Counted from the stretch's first letter, positions 18,417 to 27,030 are shown. The stretch is DNA of 43,040 nucleotides from JANXLS01 sp038227045 (GCA_038227045.1 JBBRQD010000043.1:1-43040), one strand, 5' to 3'. Numbers and translations are program-made. Notes: generated from the letters alone by a model not told the origin.

Positions 18417-20313
18417 AATTCTTCCGCACAAATTCGCGCGCGAACGCGATGAGCTGCGCCCAATCGGTCACGCGATGAATCACAAAACCCAACTTCTGCA
18501 ACTGCTCCGCTGCCTTCCAATTCTTGTTAAAAATGTTCAAGACCATCGTAGCTCCCCCGCGCGCGCGGGCCAGCGCCTCGCGGCAGAGTTTCTCGCCATT
18601 GATCCCCTTTTCGTCTTTGCTCAGAATCGTGTCGACGCCTTCGTCCGAAATGATCACGATATGCGCGGGCGCATCGCCCGTCTGCCGCTTCCGATACGTG
18701 TCGCGCAGCACATTCAGAGGAAACGCCGTCCCTCCGGCGATGTAACCGGTGACGATTCCCATCACTTTATTTTCATCGCGAACGAATCCGCCCGACGTCT
18801 CAAACTGCCCCGCGCCGGACCATAGCGTCGCCTGCACACGCGCCCCGGCGCGCAGAGCGCTGAGCGCCAGGATGCTTGCGGCCAGCGCCAGATAACTGAT
18901 ATGCACCGCCGGGCAAGGCATCGAACCCGAGCAGTCGACATAGATGTCCAAATCCATCGGCGTGCGCGCCGGATCGTGCCCCGGCGTTTCGCCGTAGACG
19001 CGCTGCTCGGTGGTCACGCCGGGAATCAGCACCGGCGAACGGATCAGCGAACTCATCATGTCCAGATCGTCGAGCGCGCTGCCGGCTTCCCAGCTCTCCG
19101 TTCCTTCCGCGAGCGGCTCGGTGACGTGCGGCGCCTGGCGTTTCGGAAACGGAATCAAATGCGGCAGCGCCCGCTCGCGATAATAGCGCGTCGTGATTTC
19201 GTGGTCCTTCAAATTCAAGCCAAGCGACCGAAGCAATTCCGCGTATTCAAACGGCTCGCGAAATTGCCCGCGCTGCCCTTTTCCATCCTTCGTCGGAGCC
19301 GTGTTCGGCGGCTCGGGTATTTTCTTTTTCGCCCGCCCGGTTCGATCCGCACCCTTTGACTCTTTGATCTCCTCGCCCTCTCCCATCCCCAGCGGATCGT
19401 CTTCGAAGCCGTCGTCCTCATCGAATTCCCAGCCTTCCTTTCCGGCCAGTCCATCCGGGATTGCGCCGCTGTCCTGATCGCACGAACCCGCCGAATTGGC
19501 CCGCTTCGTGTCACCCAAGCCGAGCCGCACGTAAGTTTGCTGCCGCTTGTTCTGTTCATCCTCAGCAATGTACCGATACATGATGTACGCGAAGCGCCGC
19601 ACCCCGCGCAGCCAATCGCCTGCAAAATGGCGAACCAGCCGCGAAATCAAAATCGCGTCCACATTCGCGTCCGCGCTGACGCCCGGTGGCGAAAGCGTCT
19701 CGGGCGGAAGCCGCCACATCTGTTCGTACGTGCGCGTATACACTTTCCACATTTCGCTCGACGGTTCCGGATTGCCCTTGGCGTCTTTAAACCCGCGCGC
19801 TTTTTCCTTCAATTTCTTGTACACGCCCGCGATGTTCAAACCGGCGCGCCGCTCCAGCCGGTCGTTGATCAGCAGGTCGCCATACAGATTCGCGATCAGA
19901 TGCGGAATGGAATTCGGCATGCCCGAAAACACAGGCTTGATCGCGGCAATCATGCGCGCGTTGTCGCTCAAATTTCCCGGCACATACACATGATGCCCGA
20001 TCTCGTGCGCCAGTACTTCGAGCGCCAGATTCTCTATGCCGAGATCGCGAACCGTGTTGAGATTCACCATGATCGTCTGGTCGAGCAGCCGAATCGCCGC
20101 AATTTCGCCGGCCATTTGTTCAGTCTTTGCTTCTTTATCGGTCTTAAAGAACACCGGGTCGCGCAGCATGGTGAACGACGACCATGTGGAAAGTGCAGCC
20201 GGCCACGCTCCCTGCCAAAGCGTCTCCACCTCTTTAACGGTCAATGCGCGAACGCCCGGCGGTTGAGGCACCGATGGAACCGGAAGCGCGGGAATGTCAG
20301 GCGTGCCGTTCAT
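18406..20313 (-). CDS. Metallopeptidase-like / von Willebrand factor A fusion protein
   Basis: This 635-residue cytoplasmic protein has two recognisable parts. Residues about 60-260 hold a zincin motif, ALEVLAHEIGHHVYVPG (HEIGH at 103-107), with IANLYGDLLINDRLERR (140-156) offering Asp 146 or nearby residues as a third ligand, as in the DUF2201 N-terminal putative metallopeptidase. An acidic, low-complexity linker follows (about 297-345). Residues about 453-630 are a vWA domain with an intact metal-ion site: DCSGS (460-464), Thr 529 in GGTAFP and Asp 557 in ISDEGVD. MoxR ATPases typically work with vWA proteins of this kind, and the MoxR gene lies two genes upstream. The start is fixed by a TGATG overlap with the upstream gene. 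It could process a protein or load a metal; the substrate is unknown. Confidence 0.85.
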   Translation of the reverse strand: MNGTPDIPALPVPSVPQPPGVRALTVKEVETLWQGAWPAALSTWSSFTMLRDPVFFKTDKEAKTEQMAGEIAAIRLLDQTIMVNLNTVRDLGIENLALEVLAHEIGHHVYVPGNLSDNARMIAAIKPVFSGMPNSIPHLIANLYGDLLINDRLERRAGLNIAGVYKKLKEKARGFKDAKGNPEPSSEMWKVYTRTYEQMWRLPPETLSPPGVSADANVDAILISRLVRHFAGDWLRGVRRFAYIMYRYIAEDEQNKRQQTYVRLGLGDTKRANSAGSCDQDSGAIPDGLAGKEGWEFDEDDGFEDDPLGMGEGEEIKESKGADRTGRAKKKIPEPPNTAPTKDGKGQRGQFREPFEYAELLRSLGLNLKDHEITTRYYRERALPHLIPFPKRQAPHVTEPLAEGTESWEAGSALDDLDMMSSLIRSPVLIPGVTTEQRVYGETPGHDPARTPMDLDIYVDCSGSMPCPAVHISYLALAASILALSALRAGARVQATLWSGAGQFETSGGFVRDENKVMGIVTGYIAGGTAFPLNVLRDTYRKRQTGDAPAHIVIISDEGVDTILSKDEKGINGEKLCREALARARGGATMVLNIFNKNWKAAEQLQKLGFVIHRVTDWAQLIAFAREFVRKNYEN

Positions 20314-21473
20314 CAGAGCGCGGACCTCGTCGGAGAATAGACGCGGATGCGGTAACTGTCGTATTGCGTCGCGGCCACGGTGTCGTCCGCGACACAATAC
20401 GACGACGCGCTCGTCAGTCCATTGATCTGTATGACCTTTCCGCGCGAAAATAACACGCCATCCCAAAACAGCATCGGTTTGTCCGTCGCTTTAAGGCTGC
20501 TGACCTTGACCGCGCCGACACCGACGCGCGACGCTGTCTTTTGAATCGGGTAGTCGGCCGTCGGATCGGGCTTGCACACCCAGCCGAAAATATCGGCGTC
20601 GATGCGGTAATTCTCCGTGCCGCTGCGCACCCAGAACCGATGGCGGTGCGTCATCTTTCCGACATACAAAAGTTGCGGCGGCGCGATGAAATTTCCCCCG
20701 AATCCGGCGAATTCACCGCACGTCACGCCCGGCCGCCAATGCGACAACAGCGTCGACGCAGTCGGGGCAGTGTCACCGAGTTTTTCAAGCATCGCGACAA
20801 TCTTCTCGCGCGGGGCATCCGCAAGCTCCATCAACGTCTGCGGCCGAATACGTTCGCGCGGATTGCACCACGCATCGCCGATCAACGCGCCCAATGCCAG
20901 CGGCGCGGTAGCCGCGGGCCAGCCGTCCAAACCCAGCGCCATAAGCGCGACGCTTCCCGGCAGTTGCGACGCAGTATGCAAGGCCTGCTCGCGCAGCCGC
21001 GCTTCACCCAGCCGCCACGCCAGCAGCGCGCCGGCATCGCACACCTGTTCGGCGTTTTGAAGCTGCCCCGCCATCGCGCCCATCGCACGCGCAAATTCCG
21101 TCCCCTTCACGCCAAGATTTTCCACCGCATTCGAAAGCGCCGAAGGCAGCGCCCGAGGCCGCTGCAACAGAAGCGTGCGCAGAAGTGGAAACGTTTCACT
21201 CAACAAAACGCGCATCGGCGAAGGCCCAAGCGACAACAATCCCCGCCCCGAATGCAGCAAAATGAGATCAAAGATCTCAGAAAGCAATTCAGCAACCCCC
21301 TCCTCGCTGTTTCCGGCAAGCGGTGGAAGCAACTCGGCATTCAGCATCAAAACAGCCTGCGCATCGAGTTTCGAAAAACGGCGCTTGGCCGTGCGAAAGC
21401 GCGCATTGAGTTCGTCGCGCCGGGAGGCAAGCCAATCGCCCGCGGGTCCGGTTATTTTGGGTATTTCAGACAT
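20313..21473 (-). CDS. Unrecognised two-part protein between the MoxR and vWA genes
   Basis: I do not recognise the family. The 386-residue product has a helical first part (residues 1 to about 240) rich in Leu and Ala, for example LLPPLAGNSEEGVAELLSEI and GALLAWRLGEARLREQALH. The last 130 residues look beta-rich (LLYVGKMTHRHRFWVRSG, MLFWDGVLFSRGKVIQING). The strand-turn pattern of the C-terminal part could be blades of a small propeller or a beta-sandwich, but no repeat is clear enough to say. No signal peptide. It sits 44 bases after the MoxR gene and its stop overlaps the vWA start (TGATG), so it is very likely part of the same complex, perhaps as substrate adaptor. Confidence 0.75.
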   Translation of the reverse strand: MSEIPKITGPAGDWLASRRDELNARFRTAKRRFSKLDAQAVLMLNAELLPPLAGNSEEGVAELLSEIFDLILLHSGRGLLSLGPSPMRVLLSETFPLLRTLLLQRPRALPSALSNAVENLGVKGTEFARAMGAMAGQLQNAEQVCDAGALLAWRLGEARLREQALHTASQLPGSVALMALGLDGWPAATAPLALGALIGDAWCNPRERIRPQTLMELADAPREKIVAMLEKLGDTAPTASTLLSHWRPGVTCGEFAGFGGNFIAPPQLLYVGKMTHRHRFWVRSGTENYRIDADIFGWVCKPDPTADYPIQKTASRVGVGAVKVSSLKATDKPMLFWDGVLFSRGKVIQINGLTSASSYCVADDTVAATQYDSYRIRVYSPTRSAL

Positions 21474-21517
21474 TGAATTTCCATACAGTCAAAAACCTGA
21501 GCAGGGTTGCTGCGGCG

Positions 21518-23131
21518 TTACTTCTTCTGCCACGTCAACCACCGCAAATAATTCGAATACCGCTGATGATAATACTTAAGCTTCAACACATCCGAATGAA
21601 CATGCGCATACAGTTTCGTATTCTTCGCCAATTCAGCCATATACGTCTCGATCAAGTTCAATTGCTTCCGCACCTCTGATTCCGGCACGCCGTCGAGTCC
21701 GTTCTCAAACGCGTCGTCGATCACCGCGACGGGGTCCACGCGATCCAGATCGAGGCGCACGAACTCCTCGTTTGCCAAATCGAACGCCTTGCGGATCCAC
21801 GCGACGCGGTCCACGCGGTAAATGCCGTTGCCCGTTTGATCGAAGAACGGCGATGAGAGATTCGGCACCAGTTTTTCATGCAACAAAAACGGCACGATCT
21901 GGCGGACATCGTGCACCGTAACTTCCGGCGAACCGCGGAACCACGCCAGCGTTTTCGCGAACGCCAGCAGCGTCATCAGCGCGCGCACGCTCAAGCCGTT
22001 CTCCGTCTGCGAACAGATGCACTTGACCTTGTCTCGCCCGCAATCGTTAGCGCACACCGACGCCAGCGTCTTGCCCGAAAGCCGGATCGTGTCTTTCGAT
22101 TTGTATTCGATGTCCTGAGCGGCGAGGTCGCAGAAATCGAATTGCGAAAAGAAGAATTCGACGCGCCTTAAGACCGGGCGCGGAATCGGCACTTTCAAAA
22201 TCTGCGCGTACGAGTCCTCCAACTCCTTTTCGGTGAAAATGATTTCCTTCGGCACCATCTTCTCCGGCCGCACGCCGTCCTCGATGCGCGACAGCAGATC
22301 GCTCGTAAAGCGCGGATTGAAATTCAGCGCTTTGATGACAATGTCGATGCGATCCTTCAGCGCCTCGATGACCTGATACGTGCCGCCCCCCATGTCGTCG
22401 TTGGCGGTGAGAAACCACGCGCTCTCGGGGCTTTCAATCGTCTGCCCGAGAATCTCGGCGTAACCGTCGGCAAGCAGCGTAAGCAGAGCGGACTGCGTGC
22501 GCGTCGGAATACGGTTGTATTCGTCGACAATCTTGACGCGCATCGAAATCCACCTGCGCCACGCGATCTTTATGTCCTCCATATTGTCGGATTCGATCAG
22601 CGCCTTGGGCAGCGGATTGCCGAGCAGATCGGCGATGGTCATCTGCGGCTGCCCATGCTGAATCGAGCGGCGAATTTCCTCGATGGGATAGCCGGCAAGA
22701 ATCCCCATCAAGATCGCGCTGGCCGTCTTCCCCCGCCCCGGCCCGCCGATAAACAGCGCACGTTTGCGCACGGCAAAATTTAAAAGCGGCAGCAGCACAA
22801 ACGAGGAATAAGACTGCTCGGTCGGAAGCCGCACTTCAGTCCCAACGCCCCCATATCGAAAAACGCGCGGCGCGGTGGTGTTGAATTCGATGTCATAATA
22901 AGGGGTGATGACGGCATGGTTGACGATCCAGAAATACGCCTGCCGAAACTTCTCGTCAAGCGGCATGGCGGAAGCCGCACCGGTTGCCTCTTTGACGGCA
23001 GCGGGGCCGGAATACAAATCGCGCACATCGAATGCGTTTCCGGCCGCCGCACCGGCTTTGGGCAAAGTAGGATAAGCACTGACCTGACGCGGATCGCTGG
23101 GCGCTCTTTTCTCAGGCAACGGAACCTCCAT
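21518..23131 (-). CDS. MoxR-type AAA+ ATPase with a cysteine cluster
   Basis: This 537-residue protein has an N-terminal extension of about 100 residues and then an AAA+ domain. Walker A is GGPGRGKTA (129-137), Walker B is MRVKIVDEYNRIP with Asp-Glu at 203-204, sensor 1 is LTANDDMGGG (Asn 244), and a sensor-2-like Arg is at 383 in NGLSVRALMTLL. MoxR ATPases act as chaperone-like motors that mature enzyme complexes, usually with a vWA partner, and one is encoded two genes downstream. Between the core and sensor 2 there is an unusual set of four cysteines, 360, 364, 371 and 373 (SVCANDCGRDKVKCICSQ), which could bind zinc or an iron-sulfur cluster. The start is uncertain: I used the ATG at 23131; the frame stays open to 23197. 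It is the first gene of the seven-gene block. Confidence 0.88.
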   Translation of the reverse strand: MEVPLPEKRAPSDPRQVSAYPTLPKAGAAAGNAFDVRDLYSGPAAVKEATGAASAMPLDEKFRQAYFWIVNHAVITPYYDIEFNTTAPRVFRYGGVGTEVRLPTEQSYSSFVLLPLLNFAVRKRALFIGGPGRGKTASAILMGILAGYPIEEIRRSIQHGQPQMTIADLLGNPLPKALIESDNMEDIKIAWRRWISMRVKIVDEYNRIPTRTQSALLTLLADGYAEILGQTIESPESAWFLTANDDMGGGTYQVIEALKDRIDIVIKALNFNPRFTSDLLSRIEDGVRPEKMVPKEIIFTEKELEDSYAQILKVPIPRPVLRRVEFFFSQFDFCDLAAQDIEYKSKDTIRLSGKTLASVCANDCGRDKVKCICSQTENGLSVRALMTLLAFAKTLAWFRGSPEVTVHDVRQIVPFLLHEKLVPNLSSPFFDQTGNGIYRVDRVAWIRKAFDLANEEFVRLDLDRVDPVAVIDDAFENGLDGVPESEVRKQLNLIETYMAELAKNTKLYAHVHSDVLKLKYYHQRYSNYLRWLTWQKK

Positions 23132-23317
23132 TCTTCGGACGCATGAATCGTGGGGTTTTTCTTTTAACGGAAAGACGGGAAGACGCAAAGGGAGCAATTG
23201 GATGCGCAGCCATTCGTTGCGATCATCACCGCGTCGCCGTCGGTTGCGCAGCCTGCCGGTTTACTCTAAACTACTCGACATTGAACCATTCAACTTCTTA
23301 CATTGCAGGACCGGCGA

Positions 23318-24244
23318 ATGACGAAGTTCGGACAATATATCCGCGGGATGCGGCGGCTGACATTCGCCTGGCTGCGCGGCGATCGCGACGCGACCTTGCG
23401 CGAGCGGCGGCTTATGGCTTTTCGTCTCCTCCAAGGTGAGGCCGACCAGCTCACGTTCACGCGCGCGGGCATTCAGTGGACGGTGGACGTCGAAGGTGGC
23501 GTGGTTCCCAAAAAACTCTTCATCCGCGGCAATGCGTTCGAACCGCTGCGCAAAGGGTTGGCGGCCTGGCTGAAAGCCAACGGCCACATCACCGACACTC
23601 GCCGCACCCTCGTCGACATCGGTGCAAACATCGGCACACCCAGCGTTCAACTCGCGCGCGAAACGGGGCTGGACATTCTGGCCATCGAACCGGTGCCGGC
23701 CAACTTCAATCTGCTCCAGAAAAACATCGCGCAAAACGGCCTCGATAAGCAAGTACGCTGCGTCCGAGCCGCCGTGTCGATGCGCACAGGCACGCTGAAA
23801 ATGGCCGTGCCGAAAGAACGTGCGACGTGCGAAGTCATCGAAGAAGGCAAACAGCCCGGCTTCGGAAAACTCACGCCCGATATTCCGATCATCGAAGTCC
23901 CCTCGCTGCGCCTCGAAACGATCCTCAGCGAAAACGGCGTCGCGCCGGAACGCGTCGCGGTCGTCTGGTGCGACGCGCAGGGCATGGAGCGCGAAATCGT
24001 CGAATCCGCTCCGGCGCTGTGGAAGGCGGGCGCTCCGCTGTACCTCGAACTCTGGCCCAAAGGCATTAACGCGCACGGTGGAACCGACGCGTTTCTCGCC
24101 TCCATCGAAGCGCATTTCAAATCGTTCGTCATGATTTCGGAAATGATCAAAACCGGTCCGCAAGCACGACCGCGCCCGCTCGCCGAATTGCGAAAAATCA
24201 TCGAAGCAATCGGCGATTCGCACGACGACGCGCTGTTGCTGTAA
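23318..24244 (+). CDS. FkbM family methyltransferase
   Basis: This 308-residue protein has a class I SAM-dependent methyltransferase core: VDIGANIGTPSVQLA (99-113) is the glycine-rich SAM loop, and IEPVPANFNLLQKNI (123-137) carries the acidic ribose ligand. The SLRLETIL and VWCDAQGMEREIVE segments further on are typical of the FkbM group. These enzymes usually O-methylate sugars, polyketides or other small molecules; the substrate here is unknown. AGGA lies 7 bases before the ATG at 23318, which I prefer over an upstream TTG at 23303. It is divergent from the MoxR gene, with a 186-base gap between them. Confidence 0.88.
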   Translation: MTKFGQYIRGMRRLTFAWLRGDRDATLRERRLMAFRLLQGEADQLTFTRAGIQWTVDVEGGVVPKKLFIRGNAFEPLRKGLAAWLKANGHITDTRRTLVDIGANIGTPSVQLARETGLDILAIEPVPANFNLLQKNIAQNGLDKQVRCVRAAVSMRTGTLKMAVPKERATCEVIEEGKQPGFGKLTPDIPIIEVPSLRLETILSENGVAPERVAVVWCDAQGMEREIVESAPALWKAGAPLYLELWPKGINAHGGTDAFLASIEAHFKSFVMISEMIKTGPQARPRPLAELRKIIEAIGDSHDDALLL

Positions 24245-24246
24245 TT

Positions 24247-24286
24247 CCCCTCGCCCCTTGGGGGAGAGGGGTTAGGGGTGAGGGGT
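24247..24286. repeat. Dispersed CCCCTCGCCCCTTGGGGGAG-type repeat
   Basis: The gap after the FkbM gene contains CCCCTCGCCCCTTGGGGGAG followed by AGGGGTTAGGGGTGAGGGG. Its GC-rich, partly self-complementary form (CCCCTTGGGG) resembles intergenic repeats that I recall as widespread in environmental bacterial genomes. Only one copy is in this window, so repeat status rests on that recall. Confidence 0.5.
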
Positions 24287-24385
24287 AGGCCGGATTGCCA
24301 AATGTTTGCAATCGATAAGTTAAATGAAGCGAAGGGTGTCTCTTTCGTCCTTGTTTGCAAACGACCCAAATCATCGGATACGAAA

Positions 24386-25258
24386 ATGGAACTGAAAATT
24401 AGAGCCGCCGCACTTGCCGCCCTGCTTCTGCTGCTGGCCAGTTGCGTCGAAGAAGACGTGCCGAAGAACGACTACTTTCCGCTGCGCGATGGCAACCACT
24501 GGGAATATCGCCTGCTGGACCGCCCGCTGCTGGGCCGCCTCAACGCGGGCCAGGCCATTGTCACCGCGCCGTTGAACGAAGATCCCATCGGCGCGGACGC
24601 CGACATTGAACCGAAGGCGGAGATTGTCATCGACGAAGCGCTCGGCCTGAAGGCCGAAACCGCCGCCACGGCCCGCCGCGTCGTGCTCGATCTGCATGCG
24701 GCCGTCGACGAATTGACCTTCAAAGCCGTCTACGACACCGCCGAACAAGTCTGGTCCAAGCGCGACGGCTATGTCGGCTTCCAGAACGCGCGCGGCCGCA
24801 GTTACCTGCTGATTCTGCCCCCGCACACCGGCTATCGCTGGGTGGTCGCGGCCGGCGGCGGGCAGAATCTCTACTTTGAAATTGAAGCGGCGAAGAGCGA
24901 AATATCGACGCCTGCGGGCAAGTTCGGCAACTGCGCCATCGCGCGCCAGGAATCGCGCGACCGCAAGGAAGTCTACAAATACTGGTTCGCACCCAGCGTC
25001 GGACTGGTGCGCCGCTCGAAATATTTTTCAGGCGTCGAAGTCTTCCGCCAGGAACTGGTCGAATACAAAGTGCTCCCCGCCAAACCCGAAACGCGCACCG
25101 CCGAAGAGAAGGAAGTCAAGAAGGCGCTGGAAGGCAAGAAGCGCGGCCAGGAATTCAAAAACAAAGATTCAAAAGAAGCCCGAGCCTCGCGCCTGGACGA
25201 TCTGGAAGACGTTCTGCGCAACAATGAAAAGGTCCAAAAATACGGCGCGCCGCGTTGA
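24386..25258 (+). CDS. Predicted lipoprotein of unknown function
   Basis: The N-terminus is a lipoprotein signal: MELKIRAAALAALLLLLASC with the lipobox LASC and the modified Cys at residue 20. The mature part begins with DYFPLRDGNHWEYRLLD, a motif seen in many secreted proteins of unknown function that starts a beta-rich domain. It ends in a Lys/Glu-rich helical tail from about residue 232 (KPETRTAEEKEVKKALEGKK). Length is 290 residues. The frame is open upstream to 24278, but the ATG at 24386 places the lipobox correctly. No function can be assigned. A paired palindrome follows its stop by two bases. Confidence 0.8.
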   Translation: MELKIRAAALAALLLLLASCVEEDVPKNDYFPLRDGNHWEYRLLDRPLLGRLNAGQAIVTAPLNEDPIGADADIEPKAEIVIDEALGLKAETAATARRVVLDLHAAVDELTFKAVYDTAEQVWSKRDGYVGFQNARGRSYLLILPPHTGYRWVVAAGGGQNLYFEIEAAKSEISTPAGKFGNCAIARQESRDRKEVYKYWFAPSVGLVRRSKYFSGVEVFRQELVEYKVLPAKPETRTAEEKEVKKALEGKKRGQEFKNKDSKEARASRLDDLEDVLRNNEKVQKYGAPR

Positions 25259-25260
25259 GC

Positions 25261-25322
25261 GTTCGTAGTTCCGCCTTCAGGCGGTCTTTTTTGCAGGACC
25301 GCCTGAAGGCGGAACTACGAAC
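25261..25322. repeat. Paired REP-like palindrome (GTAG type, TTCC variant)
   Basis: Arms 25261-25286 and 25297-25322 are exact 26-base reverse complements around a 10-base loop. Each arm carries GTAGTTCCGCCTTCAGGCGG. It lies directly after the lipoprotein stop codon. The bases that follow (25323-25347, CGCCTCTGCGTCCTCTCGCG) look like a fragment of another repeat family. Confidence 0.92.
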
Positions 25323-25356
25323 GCCTCTGCGTCCTCTCGCGGTTAAGAATCCGAAC

Positions 25357-25956
25357 TCAACACAGCACCACTTCCCCGCCGGCACTCGTCACCCACGTCA
25401 TTCCATTGTCTTCAATCGCGTGCCGCAACGCTTCGATGACGCGCGTTTCATCAATCCGCTCGCTGTCGAAATCGTCGCTCGAAGACGGCAGCGGAATCAC
25501 GACGCGGCCCGCCAGCCGCAGCCAGCGGTTCTTGCGCGCTTCGCTCAAAATCAGGGATCTGAATTCCGGGCGCTGCCGGTCGTTCTCGATATGCAGCACG
25601 GGCCGCCGCGTCCAATCATAATGCGCCGTGGGGCCGTCGTCGCCGTAGGTCGTCAATCCATTCTTGCGGATCGCGAAGCTCGGCCGCTCGATGTGCCACG
25701 TTCGCGTATAGAGTTTTTCGAACAAGAATAACGTCGCCCCAATCAGTGTCATCGACCAGAAACCAACCCAGATCGAATGGCCGTACTGATCGAAACAGCC
25801 AAGCCTGTGGGCCAACGCGCAGAGCGCGAAATAGGCCACATGCCCGCCAATCAAAAACGCGATGCGAACCGCCATGATCGAACGCCGCACCCGCAGCCAT
25901 TCATGCCGCTGCCGCTCTTGCGAAACGCTCCAGGAAAGGTATTGCTGAGTAATCAT
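25357..25956 (-). CDS. Predicted two-helix membrane protein of unknown function
   Basis: This 199-residue protein has two membrane segments, about residues 31-50 (IAFLIGGHVAYFALCALAHR) and 63-79 (VGFWSMTLIGATLFLFE). A cytoplasmic-looking C-terminal half of roughly 115 residues follows, with WHIERPSFAIRKNGLTTYGD and LHIENDRQRPEFRSLILSE. The second half could be a small beta-barrel of the type often attached to membrane hairpins in bacteria, but I cannot name a family. It converges with the lipoprotein gene across the palindrome at 25261 and is divergent from the DUF58 gene. Confidence 0.75.
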   Translation of the reverse strand: MITQQYLSWSVSQERQRHEWLRVRRSIMAVRIAFLIGGHVAYFALCALAHRLGCFDQYGHSIWVGFWSMTLIGATLFLFEKLYTRTWHIERPSFAIRKNGLTTYGDDGPTAHYDWTRRPVLHIENDRQRPEFRSLILSEARKNRWLRLAGRVVIPLPSSSDDFDSERIDETRVIEALRHAIEDNGMTWVTSAGGEVVLC

Positions 25957-26100
25957 GAGATCGGGACTGGGGTTGAGAAATATTATTTCCAGCCATCAAC
26001 GCAATGGGAGTATAATGTTGGCGGAGGCGCATTCAATCGAAATCGGCGCGGTTGATTTCAGTTTCGAGGGCTTGTAGTATCGTGCATATAAGGAGTGCAG

Positions 26101-27030
26101 ATGATCGCCGAATCGCCCGCCGCGTCCCCCATCGTCACCGAACCCCGCCCCACGTCCCAATTGCTCACGCCCGAATTCATGGCGCGCTTGGGCGCGCTCT
26201 CCGTGATCAGCAAAAAAATCCTCGCGGGAAAACTGCGCGGCGAACGGCGCAGCAAGAAGCGCGGCGAGTCGCTTGAATTTGCCGACCATCGCCAATACTC
26301 GCAGGGCGACGATCTGCGGCGCATCGACTGGAACCTCTACGGCCGTCTCGAAAAATTGTTCCTGAAACTCTTCCTCGCCGAAGAAGACCTGAGCGTCTAC
26401 GTCCTGCTCGACGGCTCGCGTTCGATGGATTACGGCTCGGTGAACAAATTCGATTACGCGCGCAAAGTCGCCGCGGCGGTCGCGTACATCGGCATCTGCA
26501 ACCTCGACCGCGTCTCGCTGACCGTCAACGCCGGCGGCAAGGAACACACGCTCTCCGACATCCGCGGCAAAAAGCAAGTCTTCCGCCTCTTCGATTTTCT
26601 CACCAAGATCAAGCCCGACGGAAAGACAACCTTGAAGGACGACGCCCGCCGTTTTGTGCTGCGCAACCGCCGCCCAGGCGTCACGCTGCTGGTCTCCGAT
26701 TTTCTCGACCCCAACGGCTACGAAGAACCGCTCAAAACACTCGCCGCCGCCCGCATGGATCTCTTCGCCGTGCACGTGCTCGCAAAGGAAGAAGTCGATC
26801 CCGTGCTGACCGGCGATTTCCTGCTGATCGACAGTGAAAACGGCGAAAAGCTGGACGTGACGGCCAGCCGCCGTCTCGTCGAAAATTACCAAAAAACAGT
26901 GCGCGGATTCTGCTCGTCGATCCAACAATTCTGCTCAAACCGCGGCGCGGCGTATTTGTTTGCGACGACGGATTTGCCTTTCGAAGCACTGGTGCTGAGC
27001 TATTTGAGGTCGGCGGGAATGGTGAGGTAA
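26101..27030 (+). CDS. DUF58 domain protein (vWA-like)
   Basis: This 309-residue protein shows the DUF58 signature GESLEFADHRQYSQGDDLRRIDWNLYGR, then a vWA-like fold with LLDGSRSMDYG, where Asp-Gly-Ser-Arg-Ser keeps the metal-site pattern, and LLVSDFLDPNGYEE. DUF58 proteins nearly always sit beside a MoxR ATPase and often membrane vWA proteins in an operon tied to envelope or stress functions. Here no MoxR gene is adjacent; the only one in the window is on the other strand 3 kb away. AAGGAG lies 5 bases before the ATG at 26101, while a GTG at 26095 overlaps that site. A paired palindrome follows the stop. Confidence 0.88.
   Translation: MIAESPAASPIVTEPRPTSQLLTPEFMARLGALSVISKKILAGKLRGERRSKKRGESLEFADHRQYSQGDDLRRIDWNLYGRLEKLFLKLFLAEEDLSVYVLLDGSRSMDYGSVNKFDYARKVAAAVAYIGICNLDRVSLTVNAGGKEHTLSDIRGKKQVFRLFDFLTKIKPDGKTTLKDDARRFVLRNRRPGVTLLVSDFLDPNGYEEPLKTLAAARMDLFAVHVLAKEEVDPVLTGDFLLIDSENGEKLDVTASRRLVENYQKTVRGFCSSIQQFCSNRGAAYLFATTDLPFEALVLSYLRSAGMVR

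Noticed and set aside
25996..26928. 310-codon minus-strand frame opposite the DUF58 gene
   Set aside because: The DUF58 signature and AAGGAG site support the plus strand; the antisense frame shows no family.
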